Notes under the pieces: generated by a model | What the model was told of the DNA's origin: nothing | Seen by the model: only the letters and a program-made list of their open reading frames with translations | Databases searched by the model: none | Source: Gillisia sp. UBA3175 | GTDB taxonomy: Bacteria; Bacteroidota; Bacteroidia; Flavobacteriales; Flavobacteriaceae | Assembly: GCA_002364325.1 (NCBI GenBank) | Contig: DEXV01000006.1 | Span: 332 to 64,331, forward strand | Direction of reading: 5' to 3' | DNA: 64,000 bases | Translations under genes and position numbers: made by a program | Shown here: one piece after another, positions 62,991 to 64,000 of the stretch | Numbering within the stretch: the stretch's first letter is position 1 | Layout: the number at the start of each line of letters is the position of its first letter

Positions 62991-63875
62991 CTACTTTTTA
63001 TTATAACCGAATCTTTTTAACTGCTTAGAGTCATTACGCCAGTTCTTATTTACTTTTACATAGAGCTCCAAGTGTACTTGTTTCCCAAAAAATTTCTCAA
63101 GATCTTTTCGAGCTTCTACTCCTACTCTTTTGAGTGCAGTTCCTTTATGGCCTATGATAATCCCTTTTTGGGTTTCGCGCTCTACCATAATAATACTTCG
63201 CATTCTTATAATGAGTTCGTCCTCGAAGAATTCTTCAGTATCGATCTCTACAGAATAAGGCACTTCTTTTTTATAATGCATTAAGATCTTCTCACGAATG
63301 ATCTCATTTACAAAGAAACGTTCCGGTTTATCTGTTAAAGTATCTTTTGGATAGAAAGCTGGAGATTCCGGAAGCAATTCTACCACTCTATTAAATACCT
63401 GCGCCACATTAAATCCTTGCAAAGCAGATATTGGATAGATCTCCGCATTTGGAACCTTCGCGGTCCAATGAGCAACCTGTTCTTCTAATTGCCCTTGGTT
63501 GGAAATATCAATTTTATTTAGCAACAACAATACAGGAATAGTTGCATTGGTGATCTTCTTAAAGAAAGCTTCGTCCTTTAATTCTTGCTCCCCGATCTCT
63601 ACCATATAAATCAGGATATCGGCATCTTCAAAGGCAGACTTCACAAAATCCATCATAGATTGTTGCAGGTCGTAAGCTGGCTTAATGATCCCAGGTGTAT
63701 CACTCAAGATGGCTTGAAAATCTTCACCATTAACAATTCCCAGAATACGGTGTCTGGTGGTTTGAGCTTTAGAAGTGATGATAGATAATTTCTCACCTAC
63801 AAAAGCATTCATTAATGTGGATTTACCAACGTTTGGATTTCCAATGATATTTACAAAACCGGCTTTATGTGCCAT
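62991..63875 (-). CDS. era: GTPase Era
   Basis: Assembles the 30S ribosomal subunit by binding 16S rRNA 3' end. 294 aa from ATG 63875 (an upstream TTG overlaps the promoter box). G1 GNPNVGKST, G2 region TTRHRI, G3 DTPGI, G4 NKID, G5 SALQG, then a C-terminal KH domain with IIGHKGTALKRVGVEARKDLE. Standard layout and length. Convergent with GH3; the region upstream runs to the window edge without another recognisable gene. Confidence 0.95.
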   Translation of the reverse strand: MAHKAGFVNIIGNPNVGKSTLMNAFVGEKLSIITSKAQTTRHRILGIVNGEDFQAILSDTPGIIKPAYDLQQSMMDFVKSAFEDADILIYMVEIGEQELKDEAFFKKITNATIPVLLLLNKIDISNQGQLEEQVAHWTAKVPNAEIYPISALQGFNVAQVFNRVVELLPESPAFYPKDTLTDKPERFFVNEIIREKILMHYKKEVPYSVEIDTEEFFEDELIIRMRSIIMVERETQKGIIIGHKGTALKRVGVEARKDLEKFFGKQVHLELYVKVNKNWRNDSKQLKRFGYNKK

Positions 63876-63890
63876 AAGAAAGAATTTTTG

Positions 63891-63898
63891 CAAAGATA
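63891..63898 (-). promoter_or_regulatory. -7 box of era
   Basis: Minus-strand TATCTTTG, exact consensus, 15 bases before the ATG at 63875. -33 not recognised. Confidence 0.5.
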
Positions 63899-64000
63899 TT
63901 TCATTTAATAAGCCATTCCTAACTTTTTAAGGCTTTCTAACTTTATGTGTTTTCCAATAGTTTAGAAATATTTCTGAAGCATAAATTTATCTTGGTTTCT

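Noticed and set aside
1..64000. Mobile elements, prophage, CRISPR or restriction systems
   Set aside because: No transposase, integrase, Cas, spacer-repeat or methylase/endonuclease pattern was seen on either strand.

Overview
The window reads as a chromosomal segment of a marine-type member of the Flavobacteriaceae (Bacteroidota), close in style to Gramella/Christiangramia or Zunongwangia. Signs are the low G+C content, Bacteroidota promoter boxes (TAnnTTTG, sometimes with an upstream TTG or TTTG), lipoprotein signals ending in SC, lineage-typical families (DUF5686, DUF6122, 2TM, a FolK-deoxynucleoside kinase fusion, a pyrophosphate-driven ion pump, NupC with an extra N-terminal domain), and nearly full coding density with compact convergent terminators. 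I saw no transposase, integrase, phage module, CRISPR array or rRNA gene. The genus is an inference; no 16S or marker search was possible.

Layout. 1-12.8 kb: 3' end of metK, an acyl-CoA dehydrogenase/hydroxyacid dehydrogenase/UspA run, a large secreted WD40-amidohydrolase, small membrane proteins, a DUF302 lipoprotein, a deoxynucleoside kinase, a fatty acid hydroxylase and an App1-type phosphatase. 12.8-24 kb: energy genes, namely membrane and soluble pyrophosphatases, pdhB, etfBA, a bifunctional nuclease and a NupC fusion. 24-36.6 kb: folate and nucleotide genes (thyA, folA) separated by an ergothioneine block (egtB, egtD, DUF427, and a class V aminotransferase that could be the C-S lyase), then fabD, an imidazolonepropionase-like amidohydrolase, a DegT aminotransferase and waaA.

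36.6-45.4 kb is the most interesting part. A self-cleaving LexA/UmuD-type repressor (XRE + S24) faces an operon of a Y-family polymerase, a shortened DnaE-type polymerase, a radical SAM DNA-repair protein and its TIGR03915 partner. Four regularly spaced GGAATnATTCC palindromes and a fifth half-site lie between the divergent promoters. The cassette is bracketed by five small acidic lipoproteins (three left, two right), the smallest 39 residues. At least three carry an 11-residue amphipathic repeat like that of LEA proteins or apolipoproteins. Together this looks like a DNA-damage-inducible mutagenesis/repair island distinct from imuA-imuB-dnaE2.

45.5-64 kb: tRNA-Leu and tRNA-Gly behind a clear promoter, mutS, a looser accessory stretch (48.5-53.3 kb) with two secreted proteins of unknown function, a prolyl-iminopeptidase-like hydrolase and two paralogous small lipoprotein genes, one interrupted by a stop codon, then an ABC exporter, two SPOUT methyltransferases, folK-dNK, an AsmA-like protein, DUF2797, GH3 and era.
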